A stretch of 64,000 bases of DNA from Ascochyta rabiei (lineage: Eukaryota; Ascomycota; Dothideomycetes; Pleosporales; Didymellaceae), in NCBI RefSeq assembly GCF_004011695.2, contig NC_082417.1, forward strand, positions 930,001 to 994,000, read 5' to 3'. The translations under genes and the position numbers were made by a program. Below the pieces are notes generated by a model. The model was not told the DNA's origin and did no database searches. It saw nothing but the letters and a program-made list of their open reading frames with translations. Positions 1 through 9,989 of the stretch are shown one piece after another (the stretch's first letter is position 1; each line of letters opens with the position of its first letter).

Positions 1-187
1 TAATAGAATGTAATAATATACTGCTAGCCTTATAATAGTACCTGCACTTTAGTAGTAGAGTAGGTGCCTTGTGGGCAGACTTAGCTGCTAAGGGCTTCCT
101 TACTAGCGTGCTGCCAGTTACAGCTAATCCTCAGCTTAGGACAGCCTTATTCCTGCAACCTCTAACTATGTTAGTAATTAGGTAGTT
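1..187. other. AT-rich stretch, nothing recognised
   Basis: No reading frame, repeat or element terminus is recognisable. The base pattern (many TAG/CTA triplets) is the same RIP-like pattern as in the rest of the window, so this is probably old repeat sequence whose identity is lost. Confidence 0.5.
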
Positions 188-345
188 AGCTATAATAGTT
201 AGCTGTAATAGTATGCTGTAGTAGTAGGCTGTAATAGTAGGCTGTAGTAGTAGGCTGTAAAAATAAGTGTAATAGCAGGTGTAATAGCTTACAGGCTGTA
301 ATAGCTGTAATAGTAGGCTGTAATATTAAGGTACGCCTAGGTTGT
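188..345. repeat. Degenerate minisatellite, GCTGTAATAGTAG-type units
   Basis: The unit GCTGTAATAGTAG or GCTGTAGTAGTAG recurs about eight times at 13-16 bp spacing with small length changes. No coding potential is visible. Confidence 0.7.
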
Positions 346-470
346 GCCGTTAAATTGTAGTAGTGTAGCTGTTATAATAGTGTAGTAGTGTAGTGTAAAA
401 GATAACAGTAGATTTTATTAATAGGTTAGTGTAATAACGTGTGCAGAGGTCTATGCGCTACTAAAGTTTA
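346..470. other. Spacer before tandem array
   Basis: AT-rich. The last about 25 bases resemble the end of the following repeat unit (GCGCTA followed by GGCTGCTGCC), so a further decayed unit may lie here. Nothing else is seen. Confidence 0.4.
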
Positions 471-1190
471 GGCTGCTGCCTAACACAAGAAAATCAGAAT
501 CTGTAGCTAGTAGAAAGTTATTATAACTATTATATACTAGCGTAACTATAATAAAAGCTTATTATGACTTACAGGTAATATAAATACGCTAAGCATCTCT
601 TTTAGCCTAGGCTGTATCTAATTCTAATCTTATTTAATATTGTTAGATGCGTTGCAAATGCTTCCTATTGCTTTAGCGCTAGCGTTTGTTGTTTAGGCGC
701 TAGTAGAGGCTGCTGCCTAGCGTAAGAAAATTAGAATCTATTATAAGTAAGAGATTATTGCAACTATAATATATAAACAGTTATATAATAATAAACTATA
801 ATAACTTACAGATAGTACAAATACGTAATACACATTCTTTTAGCTTAGGCTGCGTCTAATTCTAATTTAATTTAATATTATAAGATATGTTGTAATTGTT
901 TCCTATTGCTTTATCGCTAGCGTTTGTTGTTTAAGCACTAGTAGAGGCTGCTGCCTAGCGCAAGAAAACTAAAATCTCTTATAAGTAGGGATTATTGTAA
1001 CTATAATGCATAAACAGTTATATAATACTAAACTATAATAACCTACAGATTTTGTATATTTACTAAGCGCATTTTTTTAACATAGGTTGCACCTAGCTCT
1101 AAGCTGTTTTAATATTATTAGAAGGGGTTTTAATGTTTTTTGTTGTAACAGCGCTAGCGTTTGTTGCTTTTGCGCTAGTAAAACTGGGAC
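471..1190. repeat. Three tandem ~238 bp repeat units
   Basis: Units start at 471, 708 and 946, each at the motif GGCTGCTGCCTA, giving periods of 237 and 238 bp; the third runs to about 1190. Internal landmarks recur in order: a purine-rich AAGAAAAT block, CTATAATAACTTACAG, a (T)TTTAGC(C/T)TAGGCTG block, and GCGCTAGCGTTTGTTG. Differences between units are mostly C/T and G/A, as expected from RIP acting on a repeat. A 62-codon open frame at 1133-1321 starts inside the third unit but has no homologue in the other two and is not called as a gene. Confidence 0.8.
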
Positions 1191-1346
1191 AGGTTAAGCA
1201 CAGACTAGCTGCTAAAAAGCTTACTACCGCCCTGCTCTTCTACAACAACTTCTGCATCTACAATACCTTCTGTTTATACAATACTACACGTTATTACTGC
1301 CTCCTATTACAGTTAGCATAATTAATCTTAACGCTAATAATATTAA

Positions 1347-1369
1347 GAAGGAGGAGGAGGAGGAGGAAG
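1347..1369 (+). repeat. (GGA)n microsatellite
   Basis: An AAGGAGGAGGAGGAGG-type run with about six GGA/GAG units. On the plus strand it reads as a run of Glu codons at the head of the following degenerate coding stretch, so it may be the remnant of an acidic tract. Confidence 0.7.
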
Positions 1370-1370
1370 A

Positions 1371-2616
1371 TATACTAACCTTTGCTAGCACTACAGGTAC
1401 TAGTATACTAGCTAGCTTCACCGCTAAGGAGTAGGATTAACTAAATAAGGTAGTTATTACAGCCTGTTATAACAGTTAGTGCTAATAATACTAGGGTTTC
1501 TATTTAAGAGACTATAACATTAATTAAATCCTTAATTCTTATAGTTAGATTAGGGCTACAGGCTAAAAGACTGTTATAAAAGTCTTATTTAAGGGAGAGC
1601 TTAGCAACAGTATCTGCGCAGTTTAACAAAGAAATTAAGCTACCTTACGTAGTAAAGAGAAGGAAATTATTAATAATGTAAAGGCTGCAAATTGTGCAGC
1701 AAAATACTAGGCTAGGCTAAAGTTAGGTTAAGACTAGTCTTATGCTTTAGCAGATCTTAATATTTAAGCTGTAATAGTAGCCTAGACTAAAGAAGATGTA
1801 GATTAGTAACGCTTTAAGTTATCTGCTAGTAGTTAGTTATTACAGCTTCTTATTACAAACATTTACTAACTAAGAACAGTTAAGTACTACAAAAATAAGC
1901 TTAAGACTGTTTATAAGAAGTAGAATAATCTTAAGCATAAAATAGATCTTTGCGCATACTAACAGGCCCTTAGAAAGCATGTAGAACTTACTTAAGATAG
2001 TTCTACTACTAGTTAGACTACTATAGGCTAAGGTAATAAACAGCTCTTTTCTAATAGCAGCGTTGTTAAGAAACTGCTCTGCTAAGAGTATTAGTAAGGT
2101 CTTTGAAAACTTAAAGATAACACCTTTAAGAGCAAGAAGGAGAAGGAAAAATAGGAGGCCTTCTGTAATAATATGTTACCTAAGAGCATAGCAGTTATAA
2201 CTAATAATACCTAGCTATAAGTTATTATATTATATTATTATATACACTTACTAATTACTATAGTTAAACTAAACCTCTATCTCTCTTAGATAAGATTAGT
2301 TAGGATACTAAGCTTGTTAGCTATTACCTATTTATTCTAGCACCTAACAATAATAAGTGTAAGAAGGAGATTAAAGAGTCTAACTCTAAGCTAGAGAAGT
2401 ACTATTAGTCTATGCTAAATGTGTATAAGACTAATAAGTAATTTTATAAGTTTTTAGCTTAAAAAGATGTTTAGGAATTAGGATCTAAGGGATCTAACAA
2501 TAATAATAAGATAGATATAGTTTAGATATAGAGCTAATATTTTAGCTTAAAATAACAGCTAATTAATACATATATGGCCTCTTTTATAAGATCTACTAAT
2601 TTCTATTTAATTTATT
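1371..2616 (+). pseudogene. Degenerate coding stretch, unidentified
   Basis: I do not recognise this gene. On the plus strand there are long pieces of protein-like frame interrupted almost only by TAG and TAA: a Lys/Glu-rich stretch near 2100-2160, and from about 2270 to 2560 one continuous frame containing KEIKESNSKLEKYY and GSKGSNNNNKID. No domain motif of a transposase, polymerase or zinc finger is visible. The stretch is cut at its right end by the Copia-A LTR; the sequence beyond that LTR (from 9986) leads into the hAT relic, so this could be the 5' part of the same hAT-bearing locus or an unrelated repeat-borne gene. Confidence 0.35.
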
Positions 2617-2620
2617 ATTT

Positions 2621-2875
2621 TGTGTCGCGCAGCCGAGCCTGTGGATGACCAATAGGGTGCTCCCCTATCCAATCGAGCTTGCGGATTATTGTTGAGTGGC
2701 TCCTTTCTCCACAATTAACCACCGAGCTCCTGAGGGTCGCCTACAAAGCTTGAGTAAGCGAGATCACATAATATCTAAATTTCCTTTGTACTTAAGCAAC
2801 ATGTTACACATCAAATATATAGACACTGATTAAATTAATCAATCACCTAAGTATAGTCCTCCAAGCTCTGTCACA
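2621..2875 (+). repeat. Copia-A 5' LTR
   Basis: 255 bp, starts TGTGTCGCGC and ends TGTCACA. It aligns without gaps to 9731-9985; I count about 19 differences, all but one of them transitions, which fits RIP or deamination better than ordinary neutral drift. Confidence 0.93.
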
Positions 2876-2889
2876 GTTATGAGCCCGGC
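2876..2889 (+). promoter_or_regulatory. Copia-A primer-binding site, initiator tRNA-Met anticodon-arm type
   Basis: GTTATGAGCCCGGC lies directly after the 5' LTR. It is complementary to the anticodon arm of eukaryotic initiator tRNA-Met (contains CTCATAAC). Drosophila copia is known to prime with a 5' fragment of this tRNA rather than its 3' end; the same mode is inferred here. Confidence 0.7.
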
Positions 2890-3107
2890 TTCCTGAGCAC
2901 AGTAGATCTCCCTGCGCACTCAGCAACGAGCTTGTTAGACATTGCTCAACCGCTCTAATTTTGCCTAATTATCTTTTTTATCCTAACTCCACGACTGCTA
3001 CTATAGGCGAGCTAGTTAACTACAATGCTTAAGCTCTCTTAGGTATCCTAACAGGACCCTATTAACTCAAATCAAGGTCTAATTAGCCTAATTGGTTTAT
3101 TTAACTT

Positions 3108-6100
3108 ATGTGGCACGCCAAGCTTTATAACGTATAGGATTTAGTAGATCTAGACGCTAAAGACGCCCTAGGGATGCACGATAGAGCCCCTAGGCTACCT
3201 ATCATAGGCTCCGCCCCCACCCGACCGCCGGCTTAATCGACCCGAGCCCAGAGCGTCCAACCCGACGAGCCTCCCGCAGGCCTAACAATCCTCAAGACCT
3301 ACAACTAAGAGCTCCTTAGGTACAAAATAAGAGCGAGCAAGTAGGCAGCTAAGGCCGAGCGCCTTTAGAAGCTCTAGAACTGGGTTAATACTACAGTAAG
3401 CCTAGCGATCCTGTCACTAGTAATAGTAAAGCTTGTTACCTAAAACACTATAACGCTAAAATCGCTCGTACGAGCCCTAAAGGAGGAGCTCGCTCTAACA
3501 GATATAAGCACCAAAAACCAGGTTAGAGCAGAGTACAGGCAGCACCTAGGAGCTGCCAGGCAAGGCTGAGCTGCTCTACAGGATTAGTATTAGAAATAGT
3601 TATACCTGTATATGCAAGCCAAGTTATATAAGCTTTCTAAGGTTACTAGGGAGCTTGCTGTATAAGACTTCTTAGATGCCTTAAGCCACCAGATCGCCCT
3701 AGAGTAGGCCTGCACAATAAGCTAAAGGATCATCTAGGACAGTATCCTAGGGCTCGAAACGCTTAATCTAGACCAGGTTTTAAGGGTCTTTAGTAGGTTA
3801 ATACATAAGTATACTATAAGATCAGGTAAAGATAACCTAGGTGTTTTTGCAACCTTTAGTACCCGCTCAGACGCTCTATCTGGCCAAAATAACGCGGGCG
3901 GGAGCTCTAGGAACAACGCCAGCAGCTCTTCAGGATACGTCTGCCCTTGTAAACAAAAAGGCAAGACCCACAAATAGAAGCCTACTAATTGCTGTTTCCT
4001 TAAAACTGCTGTTAGAGGGAGCTCCTCACCACCTGTTCAGATGAGCGAAAAGAACAAGCAAGAGACTCGCCAGAGGCTCGGATACTGAGAGCACAAGGAA
4101 ACCTAAAAGGCAATAGAGCAGCTCAGATGGACTGCAAACGCTCCATTAGCTATTACTTCAGCCGCCACTAGCTAAACCAAGAAAGTGGAGTTTCCTGGCA
4201 ACGTCTAAGCAGCTCTAATTAATCCAAAATTAATAACAAATCTAGTGGAGAACGTGGGATCTGGGGTATACAACCTTATGGATTTCAACGCTCATCTATT
4301 AACAGATAGTACTATTTTGGACAATGGAGCTGCTACGCACCTAGTTAACAGCGCCAATTGGCTGGTACCTGGATCTTTCTGCCCCGCTGGGCCCACCGAC
4401 ACGGTGGAAGCAGGTACCCAGGCGCTCCCCATATCCAGACAAGGAGCTTGCTTGTTTAAGAACGCTCTGCACAGAAAGCGCGGCCTATACACTAAGGACC
4501 TGCTCCTTTAGGACATTGTAGTTGTAGAAGGATTCCATGTTAATATAATCTCAGAAGCTCGCCTCTAAGAGAAAGGAGTCTGGTACCTAGGTCTAGACAG
4601 CTCTCTTCGTGTGGGATATATTAAAGATCTTAATAGGAGCGTTGTATGTGCTACTCTTAAGCGCGCTTATAACCTTACTTTCCTTAAATATAAGCTACTT
4701 TCTCTCTATCCTCCCATCCTTAACGCAGTAACAACAAAGCAATCCTATAAATCTTACCCACGCAGCTCGCCTAAACAGCTATGGCACGCCCAAGCTGGTC
4801 ATCTAGGCCTAGAGGCTCTTTAAGCGCTGGTAACAAAGGCGCGCGGCGTGCGTATCAACGGGACGCTCTAAAAAGATTGTAAGATTTGCTTAATAACCCA
4901 CGCCAAGCAAGTAATATCACAGAGAAAGAGAGAGAGACCAGCACGACCGTTTTAGAGAGTTGGCTGGGACCTGTTTAATCTGCTGTTAGGCAGGGGAGGC
5001 GAATTATGGACGCTTGTAATTAAGGAGTACTATAGTGGGAAGCTCTTTATGTTTACTTTATAAGGTAAAACGCAACTAGAGATCTTACAGGTCCTTACGA
5101 ACTTTATAAGCTAGGTACGTACCTAGTACAAGCTCTAAATCTGCAAAATCAGCCAAGACAATAACACAGCAACACTTCTGTAGAAAGGGAGCTCAGCATA
5201 TAAGCGCTGGGCGCTTAATTAGGAAATAGATATAGATCCCTCTCCTCTATACACACACAAGCCGAATAGAGGAGCAGAAAGAGCTGGTTAAGAGATAATT
5301 ACAAAATCTATCAAGATAAGGAGCGGAGCAAATCTACCCCAGAAGCTCTGGCTAGAGATTGTTGTAGCGGCGGCATAGCTCTATAACATAAGCCTATCGC
5401 ACGCACACAAGCTACAGAGCCCAAATAAGGAGCTTAATCTCTAGTTTACTTAGTATTTCTGATAGTATAAGCTAGAGCAGGTAAGGGTAGCAACAGCAGA
5501 TCTAAGACCCGATTGGAGCGGGATTTACGCCTACGGCTGCCGAGCCTACCCCTTAAACAAGGAACAAGCAGCTGGGCGTAATCGGAGGGGCTTTAAAGTC
5601 ACTCTAAGGGGGCATATCAGCTACCTTGTAGGGTACTAAGCATCTAACATCTATCAGATATAGGTCCCTATAATTAACTAGGTTATAACAACACGCAACG
5701 TAACCTTTAACAAGGAGCTCTTTTATAATAGAGCAGATAAATCTACTACTATAAGCGCTAAAGAAGTAGAGGTAGTAGTAGAAATCCTCTATAAACCTGG
5801 CGAGATTACAAACGCAGGAGAAGTAATCAAGCTCCCTAACAGAGACCTGACGCTCAGCGAGTCCTCTGAGCATCAGCTCAGGGGTGACACTTGGGAGCAA
5901 TCTTAATTGCTAGATAGCCAGTCTAGTAACGAAGGAGCTCCTGAGACAGAGACTGTACGCGCGGCAAGCTTGGCCAGCAAGCCGCTAGAGATCCGTGCAG
6001 AACGACACTAAGAAACAGGCCTCCTATCCCCCGACCCAACGCCCGAGCCAGAGCCACTGGCCTTAGGCGGGGAAGCTCCTGAAGAGGAGAATCTAACTAA

Positions 6101-8177
6101 CAGCTCACAGGAAGTGCACTTACCTGATTAGGAAGGGAGCGCGCCAGTAGATAACAAGGATCTTAAGGAAGAAGATCTACTAAGACCTGTATTACTGATT
6201 GTTCTGATACCTTCTTAAAGGACAACAGGAGCAGATAAGGCAGTAACAAGACGCTCGTATTAACGGAGAGTCTGGGGTCCAGCCATAAGGCGGAGCCGCT
6301 AGATAGATGACCGCGAGCGCGATGAACCTGCTAATGATTATAAGGATAGAGCAGGACAGTACTTAGTAATAAGCTCTATAAGAAAGCACGGGTACTCCTG
6401 GCTTATCTACCCACTATTTAAACATGCAAACAAATATGGCATAAGTAGAAGAGAGCTTGTTACTATCCACGCAGTGCTCGCGGCGTCTGTCTTAAAGAAG
6501 GAAAAAATCCCTTCAGAGCAGCGCACGCACTGTGACGAGCTCCCACCTTTACCAAAGAAATGGAAGGATCTCGCCCACCACCCACTAGGAGCTCTATTTC
6601 GCCAGGCTTGTAAGAAAGAGATAGCCACACTTATAGAAAAGAGAACCTAGAAAGAAATAGACTAAGCGAGCACCTTAGCTAGGCCTCTGCCGCTTAAATA
6701 GGTCTTTACATATAAGCTGGATCAAGATAGTTACTTCCTTAAATGTAAGGCAAGGATCTGTGTACGCAGAGATCTACAGGCCAAGGATTTAATTGTCTTA
6801 ACCTACGCCACAACGCTCGCCTCTAGGTCTTTTCGCACTATAGTGGCGATAGCTGCCTAGTTTAACCTGGAGCTCCATCAGTATAACGTCGCAGGCGCGT
6901 TTCTCAACGCGAGCCGCCAGGACCAACCCCAAGTGCTCTGCGAGCTGCCAGATGGCTTTACAAAACCTAAGAAGGTAGTCCTACTTCTACAGGCTCTATA
7001 TAGGTTACGTGATTCGCCGGTTCTATAGTATAAAGAGCTCTCAGCCACTCTCTAGAAGCTTGGCCTAATCGCGTTAAAAGAGGAACCTTGCTTGTTCTAT
7101 AACGCTGAACGCTGGATAGTGCTACTGTTCTATATAGACAATATTCTGCTAGCCTATTACAAGGACAATTAAGCTGCTGCAAAGCATCTTATAAGCTTAT
7201 TAATGGCCAAATACCAGATAGAAGACTATAGAGCTGCTGAATGGTTTCTGGGAGTGCGTATTATCCGCGACAGAACTGCCAGAACTATTACACTCGCGCA
7301 CGACGCCTATATTGACAAGCTCGCTACCAAATTTGGAGTAGTAGAGAAGGGATCCTTCCTAACAGTCCCCTTCCTGATAGAAGAGCTACTCAAGCATGTC
7401 AGGCAAGCTTTAAAGCAAGAAGTTAAAGCGTTTCAAGAGCAGGTGGGATCTATCCTCTACACAGCAATTATGATCTAACCAGATGTAGCGTATGCCGCCT
7501 CTCAGCTGTCCTATTATCTTACAAATCCAGGAGCTGCTTACTTTAAGGCAGCAGCTCAGGTTATGGCTTACCTCTATTAAACAAAGCACCTAGGGATACG
7601 GTACGGAGCTCACCAAGGCAGCCAATTGCTCATCTGTGGGGACGCGTCATTTGCTGACAATTGGGAGACTAGACGCTCCTCTCAGGGGTATATTGTGCAG
7701 CTCTTTAGTGGTCTAATTATCTAGAAAGCAGCACGTTAATTAACAGTGACGACTTCGACCACTAAAGCTGAGTTGTTAGCGTTAGAGCATGTGGCTAAGG
7801 AAGCAGCAGCTCTTAAACGGTTTCTACACGAACTTCAGCTAGACTTAGGGGTGCTATAGGAGATTTTCTGCAACAACTAACAAATAATCTAATTAGTAGT
7901 AGAAGAGAGCGAGCGGCTTACTACTCGGCTGCGCCATGTAGATATCTAGAATATGTGGTTAAAACAAGAGTACGCTAGGGGAAATCTCCAGGTAACGTAC
8001 CTCAAAACGAGCGAGATGCCAGCCGACGGTCTCACAAAAGCGCTCCCCAGACAGGCTCACAAGCGCTTTGTCTCACACCTGAACCTGTTTAGCATCAATC
8101 ACATAGAAAAAGAGCAGGTCAAGGGAGAGGCAGAAGATCGTGGTATTGCTGGGGAGGACAACCCCCTCCCTAAATAG
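3108..8177 (+). pseudogene. Copia-A gag-pol polyprotein, broken by nonsense codons
   Basis: One frame from ATG 3108 to TAG 8175-8177 (about 1690 codons, normal for Ty1/Copia). In order: Gag helical region; zinc-binding CPCK...H...C at 3942-3990; aspartic protease with LDNGAATHLV at about 4317-4346; GAG-pre-integrase H..H..C..C at 4780-4905; integrase core about 4950-5300; RT about 6690-7400; RNase H with CGDASFADN near 7635 and TTSTTKAELLALE near 7750. Damage: dozens of in-frame TAG/TAA at former Gln/Trp codons, one TGA (3562), and an RT active site YIDN (7135-7146) where YVDD is expected. No indel was found over 5 kb. A tandem stop or Gln ambiguity means the true terminus may lie slightly downstream of 8177. 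It would have acted in cytoplasmic virus-like particles; it is now non-functional. Confidence 0.92.
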
Positions 8178-9730
8178 GCAAAAGAGCACCTGTAACTACC
8201 GGTGGCAGCTCTTTCAAGCGCTCAACTAACAGCTATAGGGCTCAGCAAATTCTTTAAACTATGTATAGGGAGGACAGCCCCCTCCCTATAGGTATCTAGC
8301 AGCTCTAAAACCTGACCTGACCAAGGAGGGTACTCAGAAGAAGTACCCATCCTTGATCAGGCCCTTCACCACGCAGAGAGCGCAGCGCAGATCAGTCGCC
8401 TGCTATAAGCTTATTAGCTAATAAAAAACAACAAGTTATAATTACTTACAGAAGTCGTCACTCTACCTAAGTAAACAAGCTTGTTAACTAGCTTAATCCT
8501 AAAGGGCTTAAGGCGGATGTTGCTAAACGAGCTGTCAGACTACTATTTATAAGCGCTATTTAAACAAAACCTACAGGGGGCGGCACAAATACCCTTAGGC
8601 GCAACGCCAGCAGCGCCTTCCCTGCCTACTAACACGATTAACGCACACAGGCACTAAACTGTTCACTATAAGCGCGTTAACGCAGCGCTTGCAGGGAATG
8701 ATCCTGCAAGCGCCCTGCGACGGGTCGCGAGCTAGTAGGGGGGGGCGCAGGCAGCGCGCGAGGTGGCGGCGGCGGCAGCAAGGCTGCATAGGCGGCGGCG
8801 GTTAGGGCGGCGGCAGCGGCAGTAGCAGCAGCAGCAGCAGAAGGAGCAGCTAAAGCTGCAGGCGCAGGCTTAGGCGCGGTTGTGGTTGTGGTTGTGGTCA
8901 TGGTTGTGGTCGTGGGTGTGGGCACGGGCGCGGCAGAGCTGCTGGCGGCACGGGCAGCAGCTTGGGCAGCGGTAGCAGCGGCGGTGCGCGCAAGGCGCTT
9001 AAATTTAGGTTCTCTCTATAGGCCAAAGTCAGCAAAACCTCTAAAAAGAGCTAGTAAAACAAGGCCAGGAAGCTTAAACAGACGCTGTCTAAAAAAGCCT
9101 TTAAGGCTATAGAAAGCGCTAAAGCTAACAAAACTACTTAAAAGAGCTAGTAAACAAAGACAGGAAGCTTAAATAGACGCTCCCCTAAGCTATCACAACT
9201 ACAGAGGAAACATAAACCTAGTAAAACAATAAAGAAGCATGTAGGGTAGGTCTAAGGAGCGCAAAACCAGCAATTAGTATACTTACGGCTATGTTAATAG
9301 AGATAGTTAAAGAAACAGAGAAAAACAAGCGGGTGAGCTGGTTATATAGATCTCTAAAACGCCTAGTAAAAGTAAGAGTAAATGCGACTTTCTCTAGGCA
9401 GCACGACGTTACTGGCTTAATAGCAAATAGACAATTACTGGTCTATACTATCCCTCTTATCTAATAAGGTTTACAAGAAACAAGCATAGGAAAGGATACT
9501 TAGCAGCTTAGTAACAAGGAATCTGCAGCTGAACAAGCGTCTGCCACCTACTTCAGCCGCTCAGCAGAACAATTAGAGTCAGCAACAGGTTACAATTAAA
9601 CCAAGACTACTAGAGAGCATCAAAACTACTAACCACAAGCTCAGAAATCTAGTTTAAGAATTTAAGAGCCTGATTACCTACGCAGCAGCTCTCAGAAGAC
9701 AGGCGATCCTGGCTGGGATCACCTGGGGGG
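8178..9730. other. Copia-A 1.55 kb extra region between pol and 3' LTR
   Basis: Far longer than the usual Copia gap between RNase H and LTR. It has a GC-rich low-complexity core at 8738-8995 (GGC runs, a GTTGTG run), which reads on the minus strand as a Thr-rich then Ala-rich protein. A direct repeat of about 45 bp sits at 9048-9096 and 9135-9182. From about 9000 to 9720 both strands have a long frame broken only by TAG/TAA: plus-strand frame contains NKRVSWLYRSLKRLVKVRV; minus-strand frame contains TFTRRFRDLYNQLTRLFFSV. An intron signature on the minus strand (8403-8449) favours an antisense gene, but the strand is not settled. No family was recognised; a captured host fragment is possible. 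Confidence 0.55.
8403..8449 (-). other. Candidate antisense spliceosomal intron in Copia-A 3' region
   Basis: Read on the minus strand the 47 bases begin GTAAGT, carry a branch-like GCTAAT near the 3' end and finish TATAG, the textbook small intron of filamentous fungi. Joining the flanks keeps a minus-strand frame open for 23 codons to a TGA (8338-8340 region), ending ...VVKGLIKDGYFF. An intron survives in a retroelement only if it lies antisense to the genomic transcript, which is the inference drawn. Confidence 0.5.
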
Positions 9731-9985
9731 TGTGTCGCGCAGCCGAGCCTGTGGATGACCAATAGGGTGCTCCCCTATCCAATCAAGCTTGCGGATTATT
9801 GTTGAGTGGCTCCTTTCTCCACAATTAACTACTGAGCTCCTGAGGGTCGCCTACAAAGCTTAAGTAAGCAAGATTACGTAATAACCAAATTTCCTTTATA
9901 CTTAAGCAACACGTTACACATTAAATATATAGACACTAATCAAATCAATCAATTACCTAAGTATAATCCTCTAAGCTCTGTTACA
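9731..9985 (+). repeat. Copia-A 3' LTR
   Basis: 255 bp copy of 2621-2875, beginning TGTGTCGCGC and ending CTGTTACA, directly preceded by CACCTGGGGGG as polypurine-like tract. Confidence 0.93.
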
Positions 9986-9989
9986 TTTT

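Larger units (their letters stand above)
2621..9985 (+). mobile_element. Copia-A: complete Ty1/Copia LTR retrotransposon, RIP-inactivated
   Basis: A 7365 bp element with 255 bp LTRs at both ends, a primer-binding site, one gag-pol frame, an unusually long 3' region (8178-9730) and a G-run (GGGGGG) polypurine-like end before the 3' LTR. The order protease, integrase, RT, RNase H in gag-pol is diagnostic of Ty1/Copia. Flanking ATTTT at 2617-2621 and at 9985-9989 is a candidate 5 bp target duplication; it overlaps the terminal T and A of the LTRs, so exact termini are uncertain by one base. It is the best preserved element of the window: no frameshift was found in gag-pol, only TAG/TAA (and one TGA) stops and missense transitions. 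It landed in older repeat sequence. Confidence 0.93.

Noticed and set aside
188..1190. CRISPR-like array
   Set aside because: Units are long tandem repeats without distinct spacers, and the sequence is fungal.
1133..1321. 62-codon open frame as a small gene
   Set aside because: It starts inside the third 238 bp repeat, has no counterpart in the other two units and a hydrophobic, low-quality composition.
3108..8177. Reassigned stop codons (UAG/UAA read as Gln) as explanation for the broken frames
   Set aside because: TAG also replaces Trp codons, other G to A and C to T missense changes accompany it (YxDD to YxDN, Cys to Tyr), and LTR pairs differ by transitions; RIP explains all of these.
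8882..9112. Plus-strand Val-rich open frame as a gene
   Set aside because: It is produced by the GTTGTG low-complexity run; the opposite strand Thr/Ala-rich reading and the rest of the region give no support to this frame.
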